Assembly (NCBI GenBank): GCA_035690485.1
Contig: DASSKL010000094.1
Span: 21,757 to 85,756 of the forward strand
Origin: Mycobacteriales bacterium
Lineage (GTDB): Bacteria; Actinomycetota; Actinomycetes; JAFAQI01; DASSKL01
Direction: 5' to 3'
Length of the DNA: 64,000 nt
Of the stretch, positions 43,347-52,185 are shown piece after piece. The notes under the pieces are model-generated. The model worked only from the letters and a program-made list of their open reading frames with translations. It had not been told where the DNA came from and did not search any database. Numbering within the stretch: position 1 is the first letter of the stretch; the number at the start of each line of letters is the position of its first letter. The translations under genes and the position numbers were made by a program.

Positions 43347-44453
43347 ATGGGTGCACGCGTGGTCGACCACAACGTGCACGGCCTCGTCACCGTGCGCCTG
43401 GTCGATCCGCCGCCGGAGATGGTGCAACACCTGGTCGACGTCATCGGCCCCTCGGTCGGTCCGCCGCGCGACCCCGACATCACGGTGAGCTTCGTGGACC
43501 GCTTCCCGACGACGCCGCGCCTGCGGGTCCTCAACGCTCGGGAGGTGGCCTACGACGAGGAGCACTTCTACGTCATCGGCGATCGGGGCCTGCGCAGCCG
43601 CGTCGACATCGCAGGCCTCGGGGAAGCCACCGACATCGTCTGCGAGCGCGGCGTCACCCAGGTGCCACTCCTGCTCGGGGTTCTCGGCCTGCGGCTGCTG
43701 GAGCAGGAGCACGTGCTCCTGCACTCTGCGGCGTTCGAGTTCGCGGACCGGTGCGTGGTCGTCGTCGGCTGGAAGAAGGGCGGCAAGACCGAGACGCTGC
43801 TGCCCTTCCTGGCCGCCGGGGCGCGCCATCTGTCGGATGAGTGGTCGATCGTCAGCCCCGAAGGCGTCGTCTACGGGTTGCCCGGGCGGCTGCAGCTGTG
43901 GAGCTGGCACCTGCGTCAACTGCCTGCCTTCTGGTCCCGGGTCCCGGCTCGGGATCGTCGCCGACTTCGCGTGCTGCGGGCCTACCAGCGCGCCCACCGG
44001 CTGCTGCCCACATCGCGGCGGTCGGGACCGATGGCCCGTCTGCTGGCCGGGCTCGCTGCAGAAGGTGGCAACGCCACGCTCGGCCAGGCTCGGGCGATGC
44101 CGGAGGAGCTCGTCGGCGACCGCGTGCGCCGCACCCCCGCTCGGATCGACGTCGTTCTCCTCGCCGGGGTCTCGCCCGAGCCGCAGTGCCGTGTGATCCC
44201 CGCCGAACCCGAGCTGGTGGCCCAGCGGATGGCGGCCTCCCTGGCCTACGAGCGGCAGCCGCTGCTGACCGCCTACGAGCAGTTCCGCTTCGCCTTCCCC
44301 TCCCGGTCCAACCCGCTGGTCGACTCGGCCCGCGTCCGCGAGGAAGCCATCCTGCGGCGGGCCCTGGCTGGTCGCGCGGCGTACGAGGTCGTCCACCCCT
44401 ATCCCGTCCGACTCCATGACGTCTACGAAGCGGTTCGGCCCTTCGTCTCGTAG
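43347..44453 (+). CDS. HPr-kinase-like P-loop protein of the glycan locus
   Basis: 368 aa. Walker A GWKKGGKTET (G141, K147, T148) preceded by HSAAFEFADRCVVVVG, followed by LSDEWSIVS, as in the HprK C-terminal kinase fold and its many orphan relatives. True HprK phosphorylates HPr in PTS bacteria, but there is no HPr or PTS gene here and the N-terminal 110 residues differ. The C-terminal half is Arg-rich. Probably phosphorylates a sugar, lipid or protein tied to polymer synthesis; substrate unknown. Promoter is leaderless-type and divergent from the flippase/kinase pair. Confidence 0.7.
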   Translation: MGARVVDHNVHGLVTVRLVDPPPEMVQHLVDVIGPSVGPPRDPDITVSFVDRFPTTPRLRVLNAREVAYDEEHFYVIGDRGLRSRVDIAGLGEATDIVCERGVTQVPLLLGVLGLRLLEQEHVLLHSAAFEFADRCVVVVGWKKGGKTETLLPFLAAGARHLSDEWSIVSPEGVVYGLPGRLQLWSWHLRQLPAFWSRVPARDRRRLRVLRAYQRAHRLLPTSRRSGPMARLLAGLAAEGGNATLGQARAMPEELVGDRVRRTPARIDVVLLAGVSPEPQCRVIPAEPELVAQRMAASLAYERQPLLTAYEQFRFAFPSRSNPLVDSARVREEAILRRALAGRAAYEVVHPYPVRLHDVYEAVRPFVS

Positions 44454-44477
44454 GCCCAGAGCGGCGACCTCGGCGGG

Positions 44478-44506
44478 CTGATACCGCGGGCTCGGCGAGG
44501 TATCAG
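44478..44506. promoter_or_regulatory. Inverted repeat CTGATACC-N13-GGTATCAG
   Basis: Perfect 8-bp arms at 44478-44485 and 44499-44506; centres are 21 bp apart (two helical turns), as for a dimer operator. Lies 104 bp before the start of the secreted propeller/DNRLRE gene. The same core recurs at 50900 and 57372. Confidence 0.6.
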
Positions 44507-44609
44507 GGACCCGGATGCGCGCTCATCCAGGGCGATGGCCTCAGACCGCGCCCGGGGCGGCGATCAGGGACGGCTGCGGGCGCGGCTGCAGGCGACCAGG
44601 GGAGGACGG

Positions 44610-47033
44610 ATGCCTGTGGGTGCGGTAGCACACACCCGGTTCCGGCGAGCCGTGATCATCGTGGCGGTTGCCGCGCTGATTCCCGTGATGACCCACGTGG
44701 TCGGCAACGCGGCCACCGGCAACGTCGGCTACCAAGGCCCGTCGTACGCCGGCGTCGCCGCCACGCATCCGGAGGCAGCGACCTCGGACAAGCCCGAGAG
44801 CAAGCTCTGGTACGCCGGGAGCACGTGGTGGGCGGACATGTGGTCCACCGCCTCGTCGCAGTTCCACATCTGGCGTTACGACCGCGCCAACACGCAGTGG
44901 GTCGACACCGGCGTGGCGCTCGACCGCAGGAACACCTCGGACGCGGACACGCTCTGGGACGGCCAGCACCTGTTCGTCGCCTCCCACGTGCGGGCCGCCG
45001 ACTCGGCGAGCAACGTCACGGGGCAGCCCGCCTACCTCTACCGATACTCGCTGAGCAACGGGTCGTGGACGCCCGACGCCGGTTACCCGGTCGCCATCAA
45101 CAACGTGTCGTCCGAGTCGATGACCATCGACAAGGACTCGACCGGGCGCCTGTGGGCGACCTGGACCCAAGCGAGCAAGGTGATGCTGGCCGTGAGCTCC
45201 AGCCCGGTCGACGGCACCGGGACGGTGACCTGGTCCGCGCCGTTCACCCCGAAAGTCACCGGCGCCTCGAACCTCAAGCCGGACGACATCTCCGCGATCG
45301 TGGCCTTCGCCGGCAACAAGATGCTCGTGATGTGGAGCAACCAGAACGACGCGGCGATGTACTACGCCACCCGCAACGACAGCACGAAGTACCCGACGAG
45401 CTGGCAAGGCGGCACGGCGGTGAAGCGCCCGTACGTCGCCGATGACCACATCAACCTGAAGAGCCTGCAGTCCGACACCACGGGCCGGGTGTGGGCCGCG
45501 GTGAAGACCAGCCTGGGCGACCCGACGAACGCGAACGGTTCGGACCCGCTGCTCAACCTCATGCTGTTCAAGCCTGGCACCGGGTCGTGGACCTCGTACA
45601 CGTTCAGCACCGTCGCCGACAACATGACCCGCCCCATCGTGATGCTCGACGAGCAGAACCAGATGGTGCACATGTTCGCCACCGGGCCCACCCCCGACAG
45701 CTACTACAACGGCGCGGGCACGATCTACGAGAAGACGACGAGCATGGCCAACCCGTCGTTCGCGCCGGGCTTCGGCACCCCGGTGATCCAGCAGGCCGGG
45801 TCGGCGTACATGAACAACGTGACCGGCAGCAAGCAGCCGGTCAACGACAGCACCGGCCTGGTCGTCCTGGCCAGCAACGAGAGCACGCAGTACTACTGGT
45901 GGTCGGACGAGAGGCTGCCGGGCCCGGCGCCCTCGCCGTCCCCGACGCCGAGTCCAACGACTTCCGGCGGGAGCACGCTGACGTTCCCGGTCACCGACGA
46001 TGCGACCATCGCGTCGGGCCAGCCGTCCACCAACTTCGGGGCCGACACCCGCCTCGTGGCCGACCAGTCGCCACTGACCAACTTCCTGCTGCGGTTCGAC
46101 CCCGAGGCGCCGGGCTGCACGCTCGTGAGCGCCACCCTGCAGCTCACCGACGGCACGTCCACCTACGACGACTCACCCACGGGCGGCAACTTCTACACGG
46201 CCGCGGCGAACTGGTCGGAGAGCACCGTCACCTGGAACACCGCACCGGCGAGCGCGCAGTTCACCGGCTCGATCGGGACGGTGGCCCTGGGGCAGACCTA
46301 CACCCTCGACGTGACGCCCTACGTGACGGTCAACCAGCCGGTCGCCTTCCGCGTGGCCAAAGCGGACACCGAGGGAGTCAAGTACTTCTCCAAGGAAGGC
46401 TCGGCGCAGCACGAGCCGCGGCTGCTGGTGACCTGCGCCGGGTCGACGGCCTCGCCCACGCCGACCCCGACCGACTCCCCGACTCCCACGCCCACCCCGA
46501 CGCCGACTCCCACGCCGACCCCGACGCCCACGCCCACGCCCACCCCGACCCCGACCAGCCAGTCGCTCTCCTTCGCGGTGACCGACGACGCCACGATCGT
46601 GCAGGGCAGTGGCGACACGAGCTACGGCAGCACGTCGCGGCTCGGCGCGGACCAGTCGCCGATGACCGACTTCCTCGTCCGCTTCAACCCGCAGACCAGT
46701 GCCTGCACCACGGTGCTCAGCGCCCAGATCCAGATCACCGACGGCACCTCGACCTACGACGACTCCCCCACGGGCGGCAACTTCTACGTCACCAGCGCGA
46801 ACTGGTCGGAGTCACAGGTGACCTGGAACAACGCCCCGGCCGCGGGAAGCCTGGTCGGCTCGATCGGGGCGGTGGCACTGGGTCAGACCTACACCCTCGA
46901 CGTGACTCCGTACGTGACGCTCAACCAGCCGGTCGCCTTCCGCATCGCCAAGGCGGACACCGAGGGAGTCAAGTACTTCTCCAAGGAAGGCTCGGTGCAG
47001 TACGAGCCGCGACTGCTCCTGACGTGCAGCTGA
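44610..47033 (+). CDS. Secreted beta-propeller protein with two C-terminal DNRLRE/CBM-like domains
   Basis: 807 aa. A signal peptide (about 1-36, RRAVIIVAVAALIPVMTHVVGNAA) leads a sialidase/BNR-like propeller with repeated RLWATWT, MLVMWSNQ and RVWAAVK strands (about 45-430). Then a Pro/Ser/Thr linker, a DNRLRE domain (about 455-610), a long (Pro-Thr)n linker encoded by 46455-46560, and a second DNRLRE domain to the end. The two are near-identical over DGTSTYDDSPTGGNFY and NQPVAFR-AKADTEGVKYFSKEG. DNRLRE modules are beta-sandwiches related to carbohydrate-binding family 96. GGGGAGG lies 4 nt before the ATG. Probably binds or acts on the extracellular polymer. Confidence 0.82.
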   Translation: MPVGAVAHTRFRRAVIIVAVAALIPVMTHVVGNAATGNVGYQGPSYAGVAATHPEAATSDKPESKLWYAGSTWWADMWSTASSQFHIWRYDRANTQWVDTGVALDRRNTSDADTLWDGQHLFVASHVRAADSASNVTGQPAYLYRYSLSNGSWTPDAGYPVAINNVSSESMTIDKDSTGRLWATWTQASKVMLAVSSSPVDGTGTVTWSAPFTPKVTGASNLKPDDISAIVAFAGNKMLVMWSNQNDAAMYYATRNDSTKYPTSWQGGTAVKRPYVADDHINLKSLQSDTTGRVWAAVKTSLGDPTNANGSDPLLNLMLFKPGTGSWTSYTFSTVADNMTRPIVMLDEQNQMVHMFATGPTPDSYYNGAGTIYEKTTSMANPSFAPGFGTPVIQQAGSAYMNNVTGSKQPVNDSTGLVVLASNESTQYYWWSDERLPGPAPSPSPTPSPTTSGGSTLTFPVTDDATIASGQPSTNFGADTRLVADQSPLTNFLLRFDPEAPGCTLVSATLQLTDGTSTYDDSPTGGNFYTAAANWSESTVTWNTAPASAQFTGSIGTVALGQTYTLDVTPYVTVNQPVAFRVAKADTEGVKYFSKEGSAQHEPRLLVTCAGSTASPTPTPTDSPTPTPTPTPTPTPTPTPTPTPTPTPTSQSLSFAVTDDATIVQGSGDTSYGSTSRLGADQSPMTDFLVRFNPQTSACTTVLSAQIQITDGTSTYDDSPTGGNFYVTSANWSESQVTWNNAPAAGSLVGSIGAVALGQTYTLDVTPYVTLNQPVAFRIAKADTEGVKYFSKEGSVQYEPRLLLTCS
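46455..46560 (+). repeat. Low-complexity (Pro-Thr) coding repeat
   Basis: CCGAC/CCCAC hexamer repeats encode the (PT)n linker between the two DNRLRE domains. In-frame, so it is a protein linker, but prone to slippage. Confidence 0.9.
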
Positions 47034-47034
47034 C

Positions 47035-48612
47035 ATGACAGTGAGCGAGGCGTCCCCGTGCCCCGCCCAACGGCCCGCGGCCGACGCGTCGCCCGGGGGT
47101 GTTCACACCGGCCTCGACTGGCGCTTCCTGCTCGGCGTCGCCCGGCTCGGCCGGGTGGCCCTCGTGGGCCCGCACGACGACGCCGAGGTCGCCGCACTGG
47201 GCGAACTCGCCGAAACGGTGGACCGCTACCGCAGCGTCACCACCCTGGGCGACAGCGTCGCGGCGTACGACGTAGTGTCCGCGCGGGACGTGCCGGCCGG
47301 CGCCGCTGCACTCCTCCTGTTCGAGATGCGACCCGGCGGCTGGCTACACGTACAGCCGACGTCGAGCCGCGCCGCCGTCAGGTGGGCGGCCGCGCTGCGC
47401 CGGCTCGGCGAAGTGCCGACGTCCGTCTGGCACGCGCCGTCAGCGGCAGCTCGCTCCTACCTCGTCCCGCTGGACACGGGGGGCGGCGTTCGCCATGTGC
47501 TGACCCGCTACGACGGCGTGCGGGCCGATCAGGCCCGGGCGAGCGCCGCCCGGCTGGCTCTCCGGCTCGGCGCACGCCGGGTCGTACTGCGGGACCGCAG
47601 CGTGGTCGCTCACCGGGCCGACGAGAGGGCGCAGGATCTGGTTCGCGGCTACCTCGCGCGGCAGGACGGCAACCGGCTGCCGGAGTGGACCGCCGCCGCG
47701 GGCCTCGCCCCCGTCTACCTCACCCCGAAGTTCCCGTCCTCCCGGCACGTGATCGCGATGCTCGTGGAGGCCGGCAGCGGCCGGCCACGGCTCGTCGCGA
47801 AGCTGCCGCGTCACCCAGGTGACCGAGGTCCCATCGAGCGCGAGGCCCGGCTGCTGCGCCACCTGCCGACGACTGCCCCTGCGCCCGCCCTGATCGCCCT
47901 GGACGAGCACGACGGACAGCCGCTGTTGCTGCAGTCGGTCGTGACCGGCCGACCGCTGAGCCCGCGGCAGGTGCGCCGAGACCCGGGCGAGGCCATCGCA
48001 CTGGGCCTGGAGCTCCTCCGCCGGCTGCCGGTCACCCGAACGACCTCCAACGACCCCGGGTGGTGGGATCGGCTTCTGGCGGAGCCTCTTACCGGTTTCG
48101 CCGACCTGCAGCCCGACGAACGTCCGCTCGTCGAGCGCACCCTCCGCGCACTCGCACCACTGCGCGGCGCGGTGCTGCCTCTCGTGGTCGAGCACGGCGA
48201 CCTCAGCCACCCGAACCTGCTCGTCCGTGACGGCCGGCTGCACGCCGTCGACTGGGAGCTCGGCGAGATGTCGGGCCTGCCCGGACACGACCTCACGTTC
48301 TTCCTGCAGTACGTCGCCGAGGCCCGCGACGGGACCGCGACGCCGGCGCAGCAGTGCGCTGTGTTCGACTCGGCGTTCCTCACCCGGTCGGGATGGGCGC
48401 GCACCGCGCTCACTCGCTACCTGCGCAACCTGTCCGTCGACGAGGAGCTGCTGCCTGCGCTGGTCGTCGCCTCCTGGGCACGTCGCGCCACGGCCCGCGT
48501 CGCGAGCGTCACGAGCCCCGATCTGCCACCTCGGGGCCGTCCCCTCGACCCCCTGGTCGGCGTTCGCGAGCTGATGCTGTGGCGCTACGCCGTCCGGCAC
48601 CTCGACTGCTGA
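47035..48612 (+). CDS. APH-fold phosphotransferase with methyltransferase-like N-terminal region
   Basis: 525 aa. The C-terminal 300 residues carry APH/choline-kinase-type features: ATP lysine K256 in RLVAKLPRH, the catalytic loop HGDLSHPNLLV (H387, D389), and metal-binding DWELGEM. The N-terminal 150 residues (RVALVGPHDDAEVAALGELAETV ... YDVVSARDVP ... LLFEMRPGGWLHV) resemble a class I SAM methyltransferase but lack the usual GxGxG loop, so that domain may be inactive. Its ATG starts one base after the DNRLRE gene's stop, so the two are coupled. Not evidently an antibiotic-resistance gene: its neighbours are glycan genes. Confidence 0.78.
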   Translation: MTVSEASPCPAQRPAADASPGGVHTGLDWRFLLGVARLGRVALVGPHDDAEVAALGELAETVDRYRSVTTLGDSVAAYDVVSARDVPAGAAALLLFEMRPGGWLHVQPTSSRAAVRWAAALRRLGEVPTSVWHAPSAAARSYLVPLDTGGGVRHVLTRYDGVRADQARASAARLALRLGARRVVLRDRSVVAHRADERAQDLVRGYLARQDGNRLPEWTAAAGLAPVYLTPKFPSSRHVIAMLVEAGSGRPRLVAKLPRHPGDRGPIEREARLLRHLPTTAPAPALIALDEHDGQPLLLQSVVTGRPLSPRQVRRDPGEAIALGLELLRRLPVTRTTSNDPGWWDRLLAEPLTGFADLQPDERPLVERTLRALAPLRGAVLPLVVEHGDLSHPNLLVRDGRLHAVDWELGEMSGLPGHDLTFFLQYVAEARDGTATPAQQCAVFDSAFLTRSGWARTALTRYLRNLSVDEELLPALVVASWARRATARVASVTSPDLPPRGRPLDPLVGVRELMLWRYAVRHLDC

Positions 48613-48625
48613 GAAGGGTGCGCAG

Positions 48626-49213
48626 ATGGCGGCAACCCGCACGCGCCACCGCAGGCGCCTGCGCCGCTCGCAGGTGATCCGGCTGCTCAGCCAGGCGGCC
48701 ACGGGGCACGAGATCGCGCGCAAGGAGCTGCTGGCGGAGTACGCCGACCTCATGCGCACGATTGCGGAAGACCACCGGCTGCCGCCGGAGGTGGTGCGCG
48801 ACGTCGTTCAGACCACGTTCGCCGCGCTGCTGACCAGCGTGCGCCGGGGCGAGCCCCCGGACAACGTGGGCGTGTGGCTGGCTCATTCGGCCCGGCGGAC
48901 GTCCCTGCTGCTGCGGGCCACGGTGAGCGGCCCCGAGCCGGTCGTCGACCACCATCTCGCCACCCGCCTCGTCGAGCATGCCGCGCCGGACGCGCCGACG
49001 AACGACCCGCGGCTGCAGCACGTCGTCGCCCAGGAGTTCCGTCGACTCACCCCGAGCAGCCAGACGCTGCTGCGGCTGCTGATGCACGACCCGCCCCGCT
49101 CCTACGCGGAGATCTCGGCCGCACTCGACATCCCGACCGGGAGCATCGGCCCGACCCGCCAGCGCAGCCTCGCGGTGCTGCGTGCAGCGGTCGAGCGGGA
49201 GATGTCACGATGA
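48626..49213 (+). CDS. ECF-like sigma-70 family factor
   Basis: 195 aa. Region 2 is seen in AEYADLMRTIAEDHRLPPEVVRDVVQTTFAALLTSVRRGE and a region 4 helix-turn-helix in RSYAEISAALDIPTGSIGPTRQRSLAVLR. The N-terminus is very basic. It shares the IP-GSIGPTR-R signature with the second sigma gene at 59147, so they are paralogues. Ribosome site GAGAAGGG precedes the ATG. No anti-sigma gene is adjacent. Likely a regulator of the glycan locus (inferred from position). Confidence 0.83.
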   Translation: MAATRTRHRRRLRRSQVIRLLSQAATGHEIARKELLAEYADLMRTIAEDHRLPPEVVRDVVQTTFAALLTSVRRGEPPDNVGVWLAHSARRTSLLLRATVSGPEPVVDHHLATRLVEHAAPDAPTNDPRLQHVVAQEFRRLTPSSQTLLRLLMHDPPRSYAEISAALDIPTGSIGPTRQRSLAVLRAAVEREMSR

Positions 49214-49243
49214 CACCTCCCGCTCGACTCCACGGTCCAGAGG

Positions 49244-50800
49244 TCAGAGTGCGGTGACCTGGATCCCGTCGACCTTCGGGTGATCGACGCTGGCGGTGAA
49301 ACCAAGGTTCAGGACCCCGTCGGTCACGTTGACATCGAAGCTGATCTCGAGTGCCCGGAAGCCGCCGACCAGCTTGTAGATGTCGATGTTGCTGACAGCG
49401 GGCTGGCCTTCGGCGGTGACGCTGAAGATCCGCTTACCGGCCGCCGTCCAGTAGATCTCGGCGAGGTCGAGCGTCACCCGGTAGACCCCCGCCTGCGGCA
49501 CCGGGATCGCGTAGCCGGACATGCCGGCCCGCTCGGACTGGAACGCCTGCTGATCCTTGGCACCGGCGATGCCGTGCGTCGTCGAGTAGGTGAACCCGCC
49601 GGAGTAGTCGGTGTCCGACGACCAGACGGCACCACCCGGCCCGGTGTAACCGGTCGAACCGGCGTTGATCCGTACCGAGAACGGCGTGCCGCCTGTCGTC
49701 GTCGTGGTCGTCGTGGGTGACGGGGACGGCGAGGTGGTCGTGCTCGTCGGGGACGGGGACGGCGAGGTCGTCGTCGTCGTGGGTGACGGGGACGGGGAGG
49801 TCGTCGTCGTGGACCCGGCCCGCGCCGACAGGTACGACGTGTTGGCCGCAGTCTTGAACGAGCTCAGCGAGGAGCTCGACGAGTCGAGGTACCACAGGTT
49901 GGAGCTGCGCTTGTCGAACCAGCAGACCGCCTCGATCGACGGGAACGTCGACTGCAGCGCAGCGGCGGCGTCAGTGATCCACTGCGCCTTGCTGCCGCCG
50001 TTCTCGGTGCTGGCGAACTCCGGGATGATGATCGGCTTGGTCGCCGCGTAGTTCTGGTAGATCGGCGACATGATCTTGGCGAAGCTCTGCCACGACGACC
50101 AGGACGCGTTGGTGCCCCAGTTGTAGCCGTCGATGCCGACCCAGTCGACGTAGTTGTCACCGGGGTAGTAGTTGGTCCAGTGGTTCCAGCTCTGGTTGGG
50201 CACGTCGGACGCGTTCGGGCACCACACCCACGCGACGTTCTTCACTCCCTGCGCGGCGAAGACGTCGTGCACGTGCCGCCACGCCGCGATGTACTTCGCC
50301 GGGCTGTCGGAGTTGTGGCTGCCGTCCCACGGGTACCAGTTGCCGTTCATCTCGTGCATGAAGCGCAGGAAGATCGGCTTGCCGAACGCCTTGATGGACT
50401 GCGCGTGACTGATGATCACCGAGTCCTGCGAGCCGTTGGCGATCTGGTCGAGCGTGAGGTTCCAGGGCTCCCACGTGATCAGCGGGACCCGGCCGTTCGC
50501 CACGTCGGTCGACTCCGAGGAGCCCGGGAAGCTGTTCGTCCAGCTGTAGAAGTGGACGTCGATCGCGAACGTGCGACCGATCTGGGACTCGCGGGTGCTC
50601 ATCTCCGCCTGGGTCGCGGAACCGTCGCCGTTGAGGTCGACGTAGGCACCGACCATGGCACCTGACGCCGGCGACAGCAGCGCGGTCGGCCGGGTCGCTG
50701 CACGAGCGGCGGTCGAGGTGGTGGCGACCACCGCGGACACCGCGAGGCCCAACATCACCACCAGCGCCGTGATCAGCAGCAGGACGCGGTTTCGGGACAT
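49244..50800 (-). CDS. Secreted GH26 glycosidase with C-terminal malectin domain
   Basis: 518 aa. Signal peptide 1-35 (VLLLITALVVMLGLAVSAVVATTSTAARAA). GH26 catalytic domain about 40-325, with acid/base E150 in FMHEMNGNWYPW and probable nucleophile E261 in PIIIPEFAS. Then a Thr/Ser/Pro linker (about 330-372) and a malectin/CBM57-like beta-sandwich (about 373-518, INAGSTGY to DHPKVDGIQV). GH26 enzymes mostly cut beta-mannans. GGAGA precedes the ATG. Likely trims or releases the locus polymer outside the cell. Divergent from the GT4 gene. Confidence 0.88.
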   Translation of the reverse strand: MSRNRVLLLITALVVMLGLAVSAVVATTSTAARAATRPTALLSPASGAMVGAYVDLNGDGSATQAEMSTRESQIGRTFAIDVHFYSWTNSFPGSSESTDVANGRVPLITWEPWNLTLDQIANGSQDSVIISHAQSIKAFGKPIFLRFMHEMNGNWYPWDGSHNSDSPAKYIAAWRHVHDVFAAQGVKNVAWVWCPNASDVPNQSWNHWTNYYPGDNYVDWVGIDGYNWGTNASWSSWQSFAKIMSPIYQNYAATKPIIIPEFASTENGGSKAQWITDAAAALQSTFPSIEAVCWFDKRSSNLWYLDSSSSSLSSFKTAANTSYLSARAGSTTTTSPSPSPTTTTTSPSPSPTSTTTSPSPSPTTTTTTTGGTPFSVRINAGSTGYTGPGGAVWSSDTDYSGGFTYSTTHGIAGAKDQQAFQSERAGMSGYAIPVPQAGVYRVTLDLAEIYWTAAGKRIFSVTAEGQPAVSNIDIYKLVGGFRALEISFDVNVTDGVLNLGFTASVDHPKVDGIQVTAL

Positions 50801-50899
50801 GCGAGATCTCCTTTGTCCGAGTACCACGCCGGGGGCTGACGTGGCTCGGGGTGGGAGGTCGGAGGTCCCGCCAGGGCCCTTGAGGAAAGCCCCGACATC

Positions 50900-50907
50900 T
50901 GTATCAG
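50900..50907 (-). promoter_or_regulatory. CTGATACA motif upstream of the GH26-malectin gene
   Basis: Reads CTGATACA on the minus strand, 99 nt before ATG 50800. Identical to the motif at 57372-57379 and differing at one base from the left arm at 44478. Could be an operator or an alternative -10 (TGATAC) with a roughly 90-nt leader. Confidence 0.5.
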
Positions 50908-50997
50908 GACGAGCGCCGCGACCTTCTGTTTCCACGGAGACGGACCAACGGTCGGCGCCTGGGGGGCGGGCCGGTGCCGCCGACGAAGGGATGGCAC

Positions 50998-52185
50998 GTG
51001 CCGGGCAAACGGGCACCGATCGGTCAGCCGGACCGGACAAGGGTGCTGGTGGTCGGGCAGTCGCCCCCCCTCGTCGGCGGCATCGCGTCCTACGTGGGAG
51101 AGCTGGTCTCCGATCCGACAGTCTCGGGCGCGGTCGACCTGCGGACCCTGGACACACCGCCGGCCGCCGGCACCACGCTGGGCACCCCGACCCGGGCCAA
51201 CATCACCCGCTCGCTCCGCCACGTCCGTGCGGTGCACCGGGCCGCCCGCGCAGTCGACGTGGTGCACCTGAACTTCGCCGCTGCGCCGCTGTTCCCCATG
51301 TTGCGCGCCACGGCCTGCGCCACGGCGGCGCGACTCGCCGGCGCCCGGGTGATCCTGCACGTGCACACGGGCCGGGTGGCCGAGCAGTGCCGCGACCCGC
51401 GCTACCGGATGCTGATGCGGATGGCCGGCCGCGCGTGCGCCCGCGTCGTGGTGCTGACTCCCGACGACGAGGCCGCACTGGCCGCGCTGGGCATCAACCC
51501 GGTCCGCCTGCGCAACGGAGTCAATCTGGCGCGCTTCGCCACGCCCCGCGCTGCGCCATCCGTGCCCACGCTGCTCTACGCCGGAACGTTGGCGGCGAGC
51601 AAAGGGCTGCTCGACCTGCGCGACGCGCTACGCCTGCTCGCCGACCGGCCCGGAGGGCCGCCGCGGCTGCAGGTCGTCGTCGTCGGCGACTCCCGCCAGG
51701 ACGCTCCGGGCGCCGACGCGCGAATGCGCCGGGAGCTGGCCGGCTGCGGGGTGCCAGTCGAGTTCGTGGGGGCTATGCCGCGCGACGACGTACGCCGGAT
51801 GCTCACGGCCGCCACCGCCCTGTGCCTGCCGTCTCACTCGGAAGGCGCGCCGCTGTCGGTGCTCGAAGCCATGGCCGCCGGCGTGGCGGTGGTGGCCACC
51901 GACGTCGGCGCGGTCGGCGAGATGCTCGACGGCGGCCGCGCCGGCTACCTGGTGCCGGCACGAAACCCGCGGGCACTCGCGGCCGCCCTGGCTCGTGCAT
52001 GTACCGACGAGACCGACCGGGCCCGCCGCGAGACGTGCGCCCGGTCTCGCGTCGCTGACCGCTACGACCTGCGCGAGACCCTCCGCGACGTCGTCGCACT
52101 CTACGAGGAGGTCGCCGCCACGCCCGACGCGAGGCGGGCTCGCAGCCGCCCCATCCCCCGACCCACGGCGTACGGCACGCCGTAG
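50998..52185 (+). CDS. Glycosyltransferase family 4
   Basis: 395 aa GT-B enzyme. N-terminal LVVGQSPPLVGGIASYVGELV, central VVHLNFAAAPLFPML, and the C-terminal nucleotide-sugar site HSEGAPLSVLEAMAAGVAVVATDVGAVGEML with the E-x7-E arrangement. GTG 50998 is chosen because GAAGGG lies 7 nt upstream. Adds a sugar from an activated donor to a growing glycan or lipid carrier. Its last 85 nt overlap, antisense, the 3' end of the next gene. Confidence 0.88.
   Translation: MPGKRAPIGQPDRTRVLVVGQSPPLVGGIASYVGELVSDPTVSGAVDLRTLDTPPAAGTTLGTPTRANITRSLRHVRAVHRAARAVDVVHLNFAAAPLFPMLRATACATAARLAGARVILHVHTGRVAEQCRDPRYRMLMRMAGRACARVVVLTPDDEAALAALGINPVRLRNGVNLARFATPRAAPSVPTLLYAGTLAASKGLLDLRDALRLLADRPGGPPRLQVVVVGDSRQDAPGADARMRRELAGCGVPVEFVGAMPRDDVRRMLTAATALCLPSHSEGAPLSVLEAMAAGVAVVATDVGAVGEMLDGGRAGYLVPARNPRALAAALARACTDETDRARRETCARSRVADRYDLRETLRDVVALYEEVAATPDARRARSRPIPRPTAYGTP

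Noticed and set aside
46455..46560. Non-coding satellite repeat
   Set aside because: It stays in frame and encodes a Pro-Thr linker between two identical domain types.
47035..48612. Aminoglycoside resistance gene
   Set aside because: The APH fold is shared by many kinases; the extra N-terminal domain and the glycan-locus setting argue against resistance.
50801..50997. c-di-GMP riboswitch in the leader of the GH26-malectin gene
   Set aside because: I could not find the conserved GEMM core elements, and the synthase lacks a PilZ domain, so nothing points to c-di-GMP.
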